A stretch of 37,028 nucleotides of DNA from Deltaproteobacteria bacterium (GCA_029262415.1 JAJCZL010000021.1:1-37028), one strand, 5' to 3'. Numbered from the stretch's first letter, positions 26,955 to 35,103 are shown. The notes: generated by a model not told the origin, from the sequence alone. Numbers and translations are program-made.

Positions 26955-27425
26955 TTGACTGCCGAAGCTCCGGTCTCTACCCTGACTCTCGTGGTCAAAC
27001 GCCTTGTCGAAATCGCATTCGTAGTGATCTGTGCCTTCGGGATCGGCTACTTGGTGTGGGGTTCCCGCATAGACTCGCTTACGAGCGAGCTCGCTTTCTT
27101 AAGCGACGTGGTCAGCCACCAAACACGCCAGGTCCAGCGCCTGGCTGCGGTTTCGGGCGCGGCACGCGTGGTTGCCACCGAGCCGATCGACTGCCCGCCG
27201 GTCCCCGAACCCGTACAAGTGAAGATCGGCCCGGAGGTAGAGCAGTGTCTCCAAGACCGCGAGAGGTTGACCGAGAACCTGGAAGACTGCCTGTTCGACA
27301 ACGCCCGCCTCAACAGCCAGGCTTCGGCCGAATCGACACGACCACGCCTGTCGCCAAGAAGCGGAACCGCGCTCATCGAACAAATCGTCGAACAGCCCGT
27401 TCGACGTCGCTCATCCGGCCGCTGA
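26955..27425 (+). CDS. Membrane-anchored hypothetical protein, coiled-coil-like
   Basis: This 156-residue protein has one membrane helix (LVEIAFVVICAFGIGYLVWG, about residues 17-36), then a heptad-like stretch (SRIDSLTSELAFLSDVVSHQTRQVQRLAAV). After that comes an acidic section with paired Cys (EVEQCLQDRERLTENLEDCLFDNARLNS) and a basic tail (PVRRRSSGR). The layout suggests a periplasmic scaffold or accessory protein. The start is TTG 26955 in this frame; GTG at about 26991 is an alternative. It is divergent from the Tad operon, which hints at but does not prove a link. I do not recognise a family. Confidence 0.6.
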   Translation: MTAEAPVSTLTLVVKRLVEIAFVVICAFGIGYLVWGSRIDSLTSELAFLSDVVSHQTRQVQRLAAVSGAARVVATEPIDCPPVPEPVQVKIGPEVEQCLQDRERLTENLEDCLFDNARLNSQASAESTRPRLSPRSGTALIEQIVEQPVRRRSSGR

Positions 27426-27760
27426 TCCCTTTAAAACCGATTGTTTGGTGCCGTTGCGCACGTTTCCGTGCACCTGCGCAACGGTCGAACACGCGAGCCC
27501 GACGCCGCCCTACGCGCAATATTGTGCGCAACTCTCTGCGCGCCGCCATGCCCTTTGATAGGCCACGGCCGGCGTTGTACGCGTCGATCGCTGCTTGTGA
27601 CCAAACGCGTCATGGCCGTCCAAGCCCGTGCGAGGCGGCTTTCACCCATCCAGCCGACCACCCTTGCGTCGCTTCGGGCACCACACCAAGATGCTTGTCG
27701 TTCACACGGCACGGCCGTGTCCACCGCGACAGCCCGCCTGGCACGTATCTTGTTATTGAT
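27426..27760. other. Intergenic region with TTGCGCA-type inverted repeats
   Basis: About 335 bp with no supported gene. It begins with a 10-bp perfect stem, CCGTTGCGCA (27451-27460) with TGCGCAACGG (27475-27484), lacking a T-run and placed 26 bp after the upstream stop codon. The same GTTGCGCA/TGCGCAAC word recurs in the imperfect palindrome GCGCAATATTGTGCGC (27514-27529). These could be a terminator-like structure or operator half-sites for the gene at 27761. The rest shows no clear signal. Confidence 0.4.
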
Positions 27761-28015
27761 ATGCCTACGATGAACTCACAGGCCAGCATACACCGCACCG
27801 TGCGCGCGCCGATTACGGCACGCGATCTCGAGGACACCTCGCACGACACGTTGTTCCTTGTAATCGAGTTGTCAGACGCCATGCGCCGTGGTGTCGAGTA
27901 CTTCTCGCTGGGTGGGATCCCGCTGGACTGCCTAAACGAGGTACTCGATGCGCTGATCAGCGACGGCGAAATCGTATTCGACGACGACCGCGCAGATGGG
28001 CCCGTAGGTCACTGA
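27761..28015 (+). CDS. Small acidic hypothetical protein
   Basis: An 84-residue protein from ATG 27761 (alternative ATG 27770). After a Thr/Arg-containing start (HRTVRAPITARDLEDTS) it has a predicted alpha/beta core, TLFLVIELSDAMRRGVEYFSLGGIPLDCLNEVLDALISDGEIVF, and an acidic end DDDRADGPVGH. I do not know the family. The C-terminal half looks like a helix-turn-strand of a small regulator, for example winged-helix-like LNEVLDALISDGEIV. No strong ribosome-binding site is visible. The long frame extending upstream to 27056 overlaps another gene and is unlikely. Confidence 0.5.
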   Translation: MPTMNSQASIHRTVRAPITARDLEDTSHDTLFLVIELSDAMRRGVEYFSLGGIPLDCLNEVLDALISDGEIVFDDDRADGPVGH

Positions 28016-28052
28016 ACCGCTATCGGGCGCACACCGCAGTCAATTCTAGTCT

Positions 28053-29492
28053 TTAATCTTTACGCCGCGGCGCACCGTCGACGTAACCTAACCCACGCAA
28101 CTGCTCCCAGGTCGCCGCGTCCACCGGCAGATCAGAACCCGGCTTGGCCAGGGTCTCATAGCTGGCTATCGGCTCGCGTGCAGGCCCATGCACGGAAAGT
28201 AGTGATTCCGGTAACTTACCTGCGATATCCTGAGCACTTTCGAGACCCAAGAGATAAAGAATCGCCGGCGTAGCATCTTCGATGTTAATACGGGGCCCCT
28301 CGCTGCCGAGGATCCCTGGTCCGGCGAACAGGTAGATGCCCTCGAATCGATGCGTTCCGATCATGGACTTGGCGTTGTTACTTGCGCCGAAGCCATGATC
28401 GGACAACACGACAAAGTAGAAATCCTCGCTCCCGACGGCTTCAAGAACCTGGCCAAGCTGACGATCGGTTTCGCGGTAAGCGTTGCGCACCGCCTCGCTA
28501 TATTTAGCAGCCTTTCGCGCGTCCATCTCAGGGAACGCTTGCGGTTGAAAGTAAGCCCAGTACGGATGCGAGACACGATCTACTAAGGTGTTCACATAGA
28601 TAAACAGGTCCCAGTCATCACCGACAAAACCACGCGCGGTTGCCGTCTGCACCCGCGAAACATCTACTAGGTGGTCGTAAAGGTATTCGGGAGTATCGGC
28701 CTCAGCGTGCAGGCTCCAGCCCGGCCCCTCCGGGATATAGAACTCCCCCATCCTCTCGGGCTGGGTTTTGCGTAGGTCGCTAGGGTAGGTCACCACCAAC
28801 TCGTCATCGATGCGGTAAAAAGGAGAGAAGTAGTAGCTGTCGTCGTCGAGCCGCTTGATCTTCATGACTCCGGCGGCCTTGCGCGCGGGAAACTTAACTT
28901 TGACCCACGGCGACCAGGCCCCGACCTCGAGCGGCACAGCCTGCGGACGCAATGCCAATGCATTCAAGCGGTAGACCGCAGCGGTGGTGCGGTCGTCGAG
29001 AGCGTCGAGCGTGAGGACACCGCCGGTGTTCCCGCCCACCGTAGAACCGCTTAGCGGGAACCCCGAGACCATCACCCCGTTGATCTCCTGCGCAGGCCAG
29101 GTCGACGGAACGTTGAACACGTAAGTCTTCAAGCTGCGGTCAGAGGTCATCTCCCAGATCGCCTTTACTTTGCGGTGGGTCGAGTGCGAGGTTTTCCAGT
29201 CTTTGACGCCGTGATCGCCGGGCAGCCTGCCGGTGAAGATCGTTGACCACACCACCGGCGACAAGGCCGGCGGACGCGAGCGGAACTCCCCATGGACACC
29301 GTCGTTATAAAACCTGGCCAGGTTCGGCAACTCGCCGGCTTCGATCATCGGCTCGATGACCGCCCAGGTACCACCATCTATGCCGAACACCAGAACCCGG
29401 TTGCGGCTATCGGACGTGGAGAAATCCCCCATCACGTATGCGGCGCCCCCGAGCAGGGCGAGACCCAGCAACCCCCTAACGACGAACTGCAC
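28053..29492 (-). CDS. Alkaline phosphatase family protein (phosphodiesterase type)
   Basis: This 479-residue protein has an N-terminal signal or anchor (VVRGLLGLALLGGAAYVMG). It belongs to the alkaline-phosphatase superfamily, type I phosphodiesterase/nucleotide pyrophosphatase branch. The first metal Asp is in LVFGIDGGTWAVIEPMI, the nucleophile region is PALSPVVWSTIFTGRLPGDHGV, and the second metal cluster is VVLSDHGFGASN. Its substrate is unknown; such proteins act on phosphodiesters or sugar- and lipid-phosphates outside the cytoplasm. The C-terminus EQLRGLGYVDGAPRRKD carries the LGYVD signature shared with the divergent sulfatase-like neighbour, which starts 123 bp away. Confidence 0.82.
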   Translation of the reverse strand: MQFVVRGLLGLALLGGAAYVMGDFSTSDSRNRVLVFGIDGGTWAVIEPMIEAGELPNLARFYNDGVHGEFRSRPPALSPVVWSTIFTGRLPGDHGVKDWKTSHSTHRKVKAIWEMTSDRSLKTYVFNVPSTWPAQEINGVMVSGFPLSGSTVGGNTGGVLTLDALDDRTTAAVYRLNALALRPQAVPLEVGAWSPWVKVKFPARKAAGVMKIKRLDDDSYYFSPFYRIDDELVVTYPSDLRKTQPERMGEFYIPEGPGWSLHAEADTPEYLYDHLVDVSRVQTATARGFVGDDWDLFIYVNTLVDRVSHPYWAYFQPQAFPEMDARKAAKYSEAVRNAYRETDRQLGQVLEAVGSEDFYFVVLSDHGFGASNNAKSMIGTHRFEGIYLFAGPGILGSEGPRINIEDATPAILYLLGLESAQDIAGKLPESLLSVHGPAREPIASYETLAKPGSDLPVDAATWEQLRGLGYVDGAPRRKD

Positions 29493-29615
29493 GTAACCTT
29501 CCGTTCATGCCGCTCTTGTAGCGGCTACGGCCTGCGAGTGCACCAGGCGGCGCTCGACATCGCCGCTGCGCCTTTTTAGTGTGGCACGACGTCGTCGTCG
29601 CCCGACACCTCCCAC

Positions 29616-31016
29616 ATGCTCTCGTTTCTCAAAAGACTTACCGCGCTCACCATCGTGTCGTCTATTTGCCAAGCCTGCACATCCGGTACCCAGCCACCGT
29701 CAGGCGCAGCGGTCTGTGCGGGCTGTAACGTCGTGCTGATCTCGCTGGATACGGTTCGCGCCGATCACCTCGGCAGCTACGGTTACGCCAATCCCACTTC
29801 ACCCAACCTCGATGCTTTCGCGCAGACTGCAGTCGTTTTCGAAGAACCGATCTCACAGGCGGCATGGACGCTGCCGGGACACGGCTCAATGTTCACCGGG
29901 CTATATCCCGGCGAGTTGGGCTTGGCCCGCTATCCTGCCGCGCGCAAGATCCCGCCCGGCGCCGCAACGTTGGCGGAACGCTTTCGCAAGGCGGGCTATG
30001 CGACGGCAGGATTTACCGGCGGCGGTTTCGTCGCCGGTGATTGGGGTTTTGAGCGCGGGTTCGATAGCTACGTCAGCGACGGCAGGCGCTTCGAGCACAA
30101 CATGCAAGAAACGCTCGGCTGGCTGGCGCTCAACCGCGAACGGCGGTTCTTTCTGTTTCTGCACGGCTATGACGCGCATCGCCCCTACTACTCCACAGCT
30201 GAGGACAAACGCGCGGTCGGCCTGCCCGACGGAATTCCCGCACAGCGCGACGGGTTTTGTACGCGCACTAAACGCGAGCGACCTTCAGATCTCGAGTTGC
30301 AGCAACTCATCGGTTACTACGATGCCGCGATCCACCACGCTGACCGCGCGCTGCAACGGGTCCTCGATGCCCTTGACCACCTTCGCTTGTCGAAAAACAC
30401 TATAGTCCTCATAACCGCCGACCACGGAGAGGAGTTCTTCGAGCACGGCAACTGCGACCACGTCCGTTTCCTTTACAAGGAGATCGTTCACGTACCTTTA
30501 CTTGTGCGGATTCCCGGCATCCAGCCACGTAGAGTCGCCGGGATCGTACCGGCCACGGTCGCCGTGCCAAATACGCTGCTGACGTTGACCGGCGTCGGCC
30601 CTGCGCTGCCCGGGCCGGATCTCGCCACCATCGCTGCCGGAGCAGAGAACGGATTCAAGGAGGTCTACAGCCACACCAATAGCTACCTGGGCCGACTTGG
30701 TGGTCGCGGCGAGAGCTACGCCGTCACGACCCAGGATCGCAAACTGATCGCCTACCCCGAACAAAACCAGCTGGAGATATACGACCGCCAGCGCGACCCT
30801 GATGAGCGCGACCCATTGCCCCATGACAAGATGGTCGATTCGGCTGCCACGGCACTGCGCGGCTGGCGTAGTGCACTGGTGACCCTGCCGGCGGAGGTCT
30901 TCAGGCGTAGTTCGTCCAGACATGCGGCGGACGGTGCCGCTGGAGACGCGGACGCTCCCGCGCTGCCGTCTAAGGAGGTCGAGGAGAGTCTGCGCTCGCT
31001 CGGGTACGTAGACTAG
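29616..31016 (+). CDS. Sulfatase-like lipoprotein hydrolase
   Basis: This 466-residue protein starts with a lipoprotein signal (TALTIVSSICQACTSG). The sulfatase fold is clear: VVLISLDTVRADHLGSYGY with the metal Asp, SPNLDAFAQTAVVFEE, and later VLITADHGEEFFEHG. The nucleophile motif is AAWTLPGHGSMFTG. The Cys/Ser-x-Pro-x-Arg formylglycine motif of true sulfatases is absent and Thr takes that position, so phosphatase or phosphoethanolamine-transfer-like chemistry is more plausible than sulfate-ester cleavage. It ends EESLRSLGYVD, nearly the same C-terminal signature as the divergent gene at 28053. It lies just before tRNA-Asn. Confidence 0.82.
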   Translation: MLSFLKRLTALTIVSSICQACTSGTQPPSGAAVCAGCNVVLISLDTVRADHLGSYGYANPTSPNLDAFAQTAVVFEEPISQAAWTLPGHGSMFTGLYPGELGLARYPAARKIPPGAATLAERFRKAGYATAGFTGGGFVAGDWGFERGFDSYVSDGRRFEHNMQETLGWLALNRERRFFLFLHGYDAHRPYYSTAEDKRAVGLPDGIPAQRDGFCTRTKRERPSDLELQQLIGYYDAAIHHADRALQRVLDALDHLRLSKNTIVLITADHGEEFFEHGNCDHVRFLYKEIVHVPLLVRIPGIQPRRVAGIVPATVAVPNTLLTLTGVGPALPGPDLATIAAGAENGFKEVYSHTNSYLGRLGGRGESYAVTTQDRKLIAYPEQNQLEIYDRQRDPDERDPLPHDKMVDSAATALRGWRSALVTLPAEVFRRSSSRHAADGAAGDADAPALPSKEVEESLRSLGYVD

Positions 31017-31038
31017 AGGTAAACGAAAGACGCCACGT

Positions 31039-31067
31039 TGCCCGTTTGCCGGGTCTCAGTTATAAGG
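31039..31067 (+). promoter_or_regulatory. Predicted promoter for tRNA-Asn
   Basis: TTGCCC (31039-31044) and TATAAG (31062-31067), 17 nt apart, lie 15 bp upstream of the tRNA 5' end and after the sulfatase-like stop codon. Consensus agreement is good at -10 and moderate at -35. Confidence 0.45.
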
Positions 31068-31082
31068 CTTCGTCGAGCGTGC

Positions 31083-31158
31083 TCCCCGGTAGCTCAGTTG
31101 GTAGAGCAGGTGACTGTTAATCACCCTGTCGCTGGTTCGAATCCGGCCCGGGGAGCCA
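31083..31158 (+). tRNA. tRNA-Asn (anticodon GTT)
   Basis: A complete 76-nt cloverleaf: acceptor TCCCCGG/CCGGGGA, D arm AGCTCAGTTGGTAGAGC, anticodon stem GGTGA/TCACC with loop CTGTTAA (anticodon 31116-31118), T loop GGTTCGAATCC. The CCA is encoded (31156-31158). It marks the left border of the accessory region. tRNA 3' ends are common insertion points, but I found no second copy of its 3' end within the window. Confidence 0.97.
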
Positions 31159-31203
31159 GTATTTCAAGTACGTAGGCCCCTGCTGCCATGCCCGAAACTT
31201 TTT

Positions 31204-31252
31204 TAGCAGGCGCGTAGTAGGCGGTAGGTTGCCTGCAGGCACAGCTGGGGGT
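31204..31252. repeat. 49-nt imperfect direct repeat, right-hand partner at 33475
   Basis: Gapless alignment with 33475-33523 gives 34 of 49 identities, concentrated in the first 20 nt (consensus TAGYAGGCGYGTAGTAGGCG, a near-duplicated decamer) and the final GGGGGT. The two copies lie in the same orientation on either side of the propeller/dockerin gene, making that gene a repeat-bounded unit next to tRNA-Asn. Confidence 0.55.
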
Positions 31253-31341
31253 CACGTCAATCCGAGTACGGCAGGCGCACGCCGCGACGTTCTCGTCATC
31301 TGCAGCGGGCAGGACCAACCGAGAGCTACCCGTCGGCGTGT

Positions 31342-33024
31342 CTAACAAGCCGGGCAATTCAACACGACGGGCTGCCCGACGGCGAAGCGCAAGACCGCCA
31401 GAGCATCGGTCGCCGTGATGCTCCCGCTGCTGTCTACGTCGCACACGCACGCCTCACATACCGAACTTCCCACGGCGGACTGCAGCACGATGAGCGCGTC
31501 CGTCGTGTTGATGCTCCGTAGGATCTTCTTCGGCCGGGATCTGGCCGAGGTTACCAACACAGGATCGCCGCATCCGCTCGCCGGCAGCGTGGTGGTAGTG
31601 GTTCCCGACACGAGCGTTCCCGCCGCGTAGAGATCTGAAACGCCGTTAGTATCTTCGATCACAAGCGCGGCAGAGGATTCAAGCACGAGGAGCATCCCGT
31701 TGGCGCTAATGCCGCCGTTAAGGGTCGATAGATCCGGATCGAAGTTCCCGTTGGCGACGCGGATCGTGGTCGAGGCGGCGCGATCGCGGACGAATGGGTC
31801 CGAGGTTCCGATCGTGAGGCCGGGCTGCGGGTGGATATTCGCGACTCCTTGAAAGGCGACCTTTGAGCCGTCCGCGCTTACACCTGCGATTGAGTTTCCG
31901 CAACACGTAGTTCCAGGCGGACCACCGTCCGGCACGCGCCCGAACAGTTCCAGCGCTCCGGTTGCCAGGTCGCGCACAAAGACATCCGAGCCCCCGGGGT
32001 TCGGATCCGTCGGCCCCAGGGTACTCGAGAACGAGGTGAACGCGGCAACCGAGCCGTCGCCGGCGATCGCCGTTTGGCCTATAACTCCATGATCAGTCAC
32101 CTCGCCTCCAGTTGGTGTTACGCTGATCCGGACGGTGCTCGTCCCGCTGGGCTCGTCCATGACGCCGTTACCGTCGACGTCGCGATCGTGCAGAAACGCG
32201 TCCTCCTCATTATTGGTGTCATCGGGGGCGAGGTTGGTGGCCTCGGAGGCGAAGACCACGAATCTGCCGTTGTCGCTTATGTCGGGATGGTACTGCACCA
32301 AGGGATCCCGGTTCGCCGGCGTTCCGTCGCCGGCGACGTCGACCCGCACAGTTCGGCTCGTCTGCAGGTCGTGCACGAATAAACAACTGCCCAACCGGGC
32401 CGAGCGGCAGTCCGCGCCCCCTCCCGAAAGATCGAACCTCGAACCGAACAGAACGTGCCTGCCGTCGCCGCTGATCGCGTAGGGCGCGGCTGTCAGGTTG
32501 AAGGATTGCCCAGCGTTATCGACGCTGGCACGTGTTATCGTCGCAGGCGACACGCAACGGTCTCGCACATACACCTGGCTTGCCGAGAAGAATCCCGGAA
32601 GATCGGGCCGTAAGTTGACGGAGGTATCGAACGCGATCCTGCAGCCGTCACGGCTGATGCTCGGCGTAAGCCCGCCCGTCGCAGCAGTGCCCGAGGGGCC
32701 GACACTTAAGAGTTCCGTCGTACGCAGTTCCAGATCGCGAAGGTAGACGTCGTTGGCGTTGTTCGTGTCGACGCCCGGCGGCGCGTGGTCGGCGCCCGTT
32801 ACGTAGACGACGTAGCGCCCGGTCTCGCTCATAATCCTGCCCCCGCTACGACGCGTATTTATCGGCGTAATCGACGCTTCGCTCGGCACGCTTACGAGCC
32901 CGAGGATGGGATAGTCCGTGCCGGGGCCGGCCACGGCGAACGAGTGAAAGAGAGTCGAAAGGAAAATCACGACAAGCGTCGCCCGCGTAAGCTTCGCCCG
33001 ACCGAGCCCTAGATAGTAGCGCAT
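31342..33024 (-). CDS. Secreted beta-propeller protein with dockerin-like C-terminus
   Basis: This 560-residue protein has a signal peptide (LTRATLVVIFLSTLFHSFAVA). Next comes a chain of TolB/PD40-like blades with the recurring pattern ISxDGRxVxF.S.ATNLxxxDTNxxxDxFxxD (about residues 40-470). A Thr-rich linker (SGTTTTTLP) leads to a C-terminal dockerin-like module: ILRSINTTDALIVLQSAVG, then CDVDSSGSITATDALAVLRFAVG between CEACVC and NCPAC. The module has an EF-hand-like calcium loop, DVDSSGSITATD. Such ends are frequent in Binatota-like genomes. I chose ATG 33024 because GGAGG lies 3-4 nt upstream; the longer frame to 33087 lacks a ribosome-binding site. Confidence 0.82.
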   Translation of the reverse strand: MRYYLGLGRAKLTRATLVVIFLSTLFHSFAVAGPGTDYPILGLVSVPSEASITPINTRRSGGRIMSETGRYVVYVTGADHAPPGVDTNNANDVYLRDLELRTTELLSVGPSGTAATGGLTPSISRDGCRIAFDTSVNLRPDLPGFFSASQVYVRDRCVSPATITRASVDNAGQSFNLTAAPYAISGDGRHVLFGSRFDLSGGGADCRSARLGSCLFVHDLQTSRTVRVDVAGDGTPANRDPLVQYHPDISDNGRFVVFASEATNLAPDDTNNEEDAFLHDRDVDGNGVMDEPSGTSTVRISVTPTGGEVTDHGVIGQTAIAGDGSVAAFTSFSSTLGPTDPNPGGSDVFVRDLATGALELFGRVPDGGPPGTTCCGNSIAGVSADGSKVAFQGVANIHPQPGLTIGTSDPFVRDRAASTTIRVANGNFDPDLSTLNGGISANGMLLVLESSAALVIEDTNGVSDLYAAGTLVSGTTTTTLPASGCGDPVLVTSARSRPKKILRSINTTDALIVLQSAVGSSVCEACVCDVDSSGSITATDALAVLRFAVGQPVVLNCPAC

Positions 33025-33474
33025 CTGCCTCCGAATCCTCGTGGTTAAACCGCGTCGCATGATAATATTCCCCGCCCCGAGCGACACAAGAAATTCGAGG
33101 TTCCCCCCCCAGCGAGCTTGTTGTGTTCTTGCGGTTGCTAAGTCGATAGTCGTTTTAGGCGATGTTTTCCGTATCAGCGTCTTGCGCGGTAAGAAAGGTC
33201 CCCACTCGGACGCTGCCAGCAGTGTAGCGACCGCCGCTTCCAGTCTTGACGGCCGTATGATCTCTGAGTCAGCCCCCGTCGCCCAGAATCGTCGCGGGGG
33301 CCGCTTGCATGCCGGGTGCGGCCTCAGTCACGGAGCAAGATCGAGCGCGTGACCCGCCTCGAATATCCCTCGAACACCGGGCGGCGGCGCGATACAGAGG
33401 GTTCGATATGCGTCCACGAAGGGGAGCCAATTCTTCAGGCACTTAGAGGCCCTCACCTAAAGTAGAGATTCGGC
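33025..33474. other. Non-coding leader upstream of propeller gene
   Basis: About 450 bp with no gene I can support. A run of nine C (plus strand, about 33104-33112) may be a slippage-prone tract. Nothing resembling a tRNA, attC site or IS end is visible in it. A promoter for the minus-strand propeller gene presumably lies here, but I could not identify one confidently. Confidence 0.4.
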
Positions 33475-33523
33475 TAGTAGGCGTGTAGTAGGCGCTGCGT
33501 TTGTGGTGCGCGCAGACGGGGGT
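33475..33523. repeat. 49-nt imperfect direct repeat, left-hand partner at 31204
   Basis: This is the second copy of the repeat described at 31204. It abuts the integron-type core GCCTAAC at 33524-33530 without a gap, so on the minus strand the repeat begins immediately after GTTAGGC, exactly where a cassette would begin. Confidence 0.55.
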
Positions 33524-33585
33524 GCCTAACTAGCGTCGCGCGCGCATCCGCTCGGCTTGTGACAAGTCTCAACGCGGCTGATGCA
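33524..33585 (-). other. Partial or decayed attC-like site
   Basis: GCCTAAC (33524-33530; GTTAGGC on the minus strand) is a perfect core. To its right GCATCCGC and GCGGCTGATGC can pair with a 3-nt bulge, and CTTGT/ACAAG forms an inner stem, but I find no matching RYYYAAC partner. It may be the eroded attC of the small ORF at 33669-33983. Confidence 0.35.
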
Positions 33586-33668
33586 GGAATCCCCGCACGC
33601 CTTTCCCTTCGAGCATGTCCGGCAACACGCATCGTCGGCACTGGGCGTGGATTGCACAACTGGCCTCT

Positions 33669-33983
33669 CTAAGTGCGCAATGGCCTGATCGAGCAACTTG
33701 CCCGGTTTATCGTGCCTAAGACGTGCACCTCGGCCACGTTGAGTTCGTTGAGATCCGTGAACAGGGTGCAGAAGTCACGGATCAGTGAAATCTCCGTGCT
33801 CGGATCTTCGCCAAAGCCGAAATCCTCGAAGGTCGCGATGAGGATATGCCCCGAGCCGTAGCGGTCCTTCTTTGCCGCCTTCTTGTTGATAGCGTCACGA
33901 AGCAACGCGAGTGCTCCGGCTCGCTGAGTTTCCGCTGACTACATAGTCGCCCCGGCTTCTACGTCGTCTTGCGTGATTTTCAT
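33669..33983 (-). pseudogene. Small cassette ORF interrupted by amber codon
   Basis: From ATG 33983, which lies 17 nt inside the cassette boundary at 34000, the frame reads MKITQDDVEAGATM and then TAG (33941-33939). It continues open for 89 more codons (SAETQRAGALALLRDAINKK ... GHILIATFEDFGFGEDPST ... VLGTINRASCSIRPLRT). Either the gene is inactivated, the amber is read through, or translation starts at TTG 33905, giving 78 residues. The family is unknown; the later part looks alpha/beta (HILIATFEDFGF, then LNVAEVHVLGT). Its position between attC-type sites makes it a cassette gene. Confidence 0.55.
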
Positions 33984-33999
33984 CGCGGTCGCTCCATCC

Positions 34000-34080
34000 G
34001 TCTAACGTGCCTCCTGACCGGCTTAAGTAAGCCGTGCGAATCGCGGCTTACTTGCGTACGTGTCCAGGGGATTGTTGGGC
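34000..34080 (-). other. attC recombination site after methyltransferase cassette
   Basis: GTCTAAC (34000-34006) and GTTGGGC (34074-34080) both fit the integron core consensus and pair fully with wobbles. A perfect 10-bp stem AAGTAAGCCG/CGGCTTACTT (34025-34034 with 34044-34053) lies inside, and CCTCCTGAC/GTCCAGGGG pairs with extrahelical bases. The right arm is 2 nt longer, which puts L'' on the minus-strand 5' side and orients the cassette like its gene. The methyltransferase stop is 22 nt away. Confidence 0.8.
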
Positions 34081-34102
34081 ATCCGTAGATCAACCACGGT
34101 CC

Positions 34103-34933
34103 TCACGCCTTTCGGGCAATCAGTTCAACCGGTGCAATGCTGCCCTGGGCAACATTCGAGACCATGTTCTGGATCTTGGTTGGCGCTGCCACCCCCATAA
34201 TGACGTGAAGCCCGAGCGGAGGTGGGCCAGCGGTTGCCGCCGACTGGGCTTTCAGGCCTTCGAAAAACTCGATTGCAAAATCCCTGCGATTACGCTCATT
34301 GACGATCTCAAAACCCGCAGCCGCCAGTGCGCGTTTGTAGTCTTCAGGCGACGCAAGGAAACTTGCCTCAGGAACGGTGGCCCAGGGAACAGGGAAAGAA
34401 AGCGGCTTGTCATCGATTTGCATGATGTCGTAGATTCCGAACACTGCTCCCGGTTTCAGAACCCGCCGAATTTCTTTCGCTAGAGCGACTTTATCGGAGA
34501 TGTTCATCCCTACGTGAAGCATGAAAGCCTTGTCGAAGGCAGCATCGGGAACACTCAGATCGAATACATTTCCCTGAACTAGGCTGATGCGGGACTCCTG
34601 CCCCAGCCACCTACACAGCGCAGTTCCCGTTTCAACGTATTCGTTCGTAAGGTCAACTCCGGCAACACGACATCCATACTCCTTTGCAGCGTATCTACTT
34701 GCACCACCGATTCCGCACCCCACGTCCAACACATGTTCATCCGCTGCAATGGACAATTGGTCAAGAAAAGCACGAGTGGCCACTCGACCGCCGATGTGAA
34801 ACTCATCTACAGGCGCAAGATCATCAATCGTGACCGTTTCCGGTGTTTTTCCCAGCTTCTCGACCCCGGCAAGAATTGCACTAAGAAGATCGCCCCGGGT
34901 GTAATGGTTTGCTAACAACTCTAAGTCTTTCAT
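34103..34933 (-). CDS. Glycine/sarcosine N-methyltransferase-type SAM enzyme
   Basis: This 276-residue class I methyltransferase has an N-terminal segment LLANHYTRGDLLSAILAGVEKLG and the specific stretch DLAPVDEFHIGGRVATRAFLDQL. That stretch precedes motif I VLDVGCGIGGASRYAA, resembling the sarcosine/dimethylglycine N-methyltransferase group involved in glycine betaine synthesis. Motif II-III regions are VAGVDLT and NVFDLSVPDAAFDKAFMLHVGMNI. Substrate assignment is by resemblance only. I chose ATG 34933 with an AGAGGA upstream; the longer frame to 35155 runs over the attC sites. It is a cassette gene between attC sites, an unusual cargo. Confidence 0.75.
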   Translation of the reverse strand: MKDLELLANHYTRGDLLSAILAGVEKLGKTPETVTIDDLAPVDEFHIGGRVATRAFLDQLSIAADEHVLDVGCGIGGASRYAAKEYGCRVAGVDLTNEYVETGTALCRWLGQESRISLVQGNVFDLSVPDAAFDKAFMLHVGMNISDKVALAKEIRRVLKPGAVFGIYDIMQIDDKPLSFPVPWATVPEASFLASPEDYKRALAAAGFEIVNERNRRDFAIEFFEGLKAQSAATAGPPPLGLHVIMGVAAPTKIQNMVSNVAQGSIAPVELIARKA

Positions 34934-34959
34934 TTGGATCGATCCTCTCGTGGGTGGAC

Positions 34960-35005
34960 GCCCAACGTCCTTGCCGTTCAGCGGCCGGGCGAAGCCTGGT
35001 TGACG
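34960..35005 (-). other. Possible short attC-like site
   Basis: On the minus strand CGTCAAC (35005-34999) and GTTGGGC (34966-34960) bracket CTTCGCCCG and CGGCAAG, which pair with two extrahelical C residues, a hallmark of attC arms. At 46 nt it is shorter than classical attC sites, and the first core departs from RYYYAAC at one base. If real, the stretch between it and the site at 35104 is a very short, gene-less cassette. Confidence 0.42.
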
Positions 35006-35103
35006 TGCCCCCAGTTTTTCCCGCGGGCTATCTGCTAGTTTAGGGCCGTCATCCGGCGATGTGGATTCTTGACTGTCGAGAATTCCATGCCGCTCTCTGA
35101 GCT

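Noticed and set aside
29616-31016. True formylglycine-dependent sulfatase
   Set aside because: The required Cys/Ser-x-Pro-x-Arg motif is missing at the nucleophile position, so only the superfamily is assigned.
31083-31158. tRNA-Asn 3' end as an att site with a duplicated copy at the far end of the island
   Set aside because: I searched by eye for a second copy of the tRNA 3' segment to the right and found none inside the window; a copy beyond 37028 cannot be excluded.
31121-31450. Minus-strand frame ending APRAGFEPATG
   Set aside because: It reads antisense through tRNA-Asn and over the 3' end of the propeller gene; it is a shadow frame.
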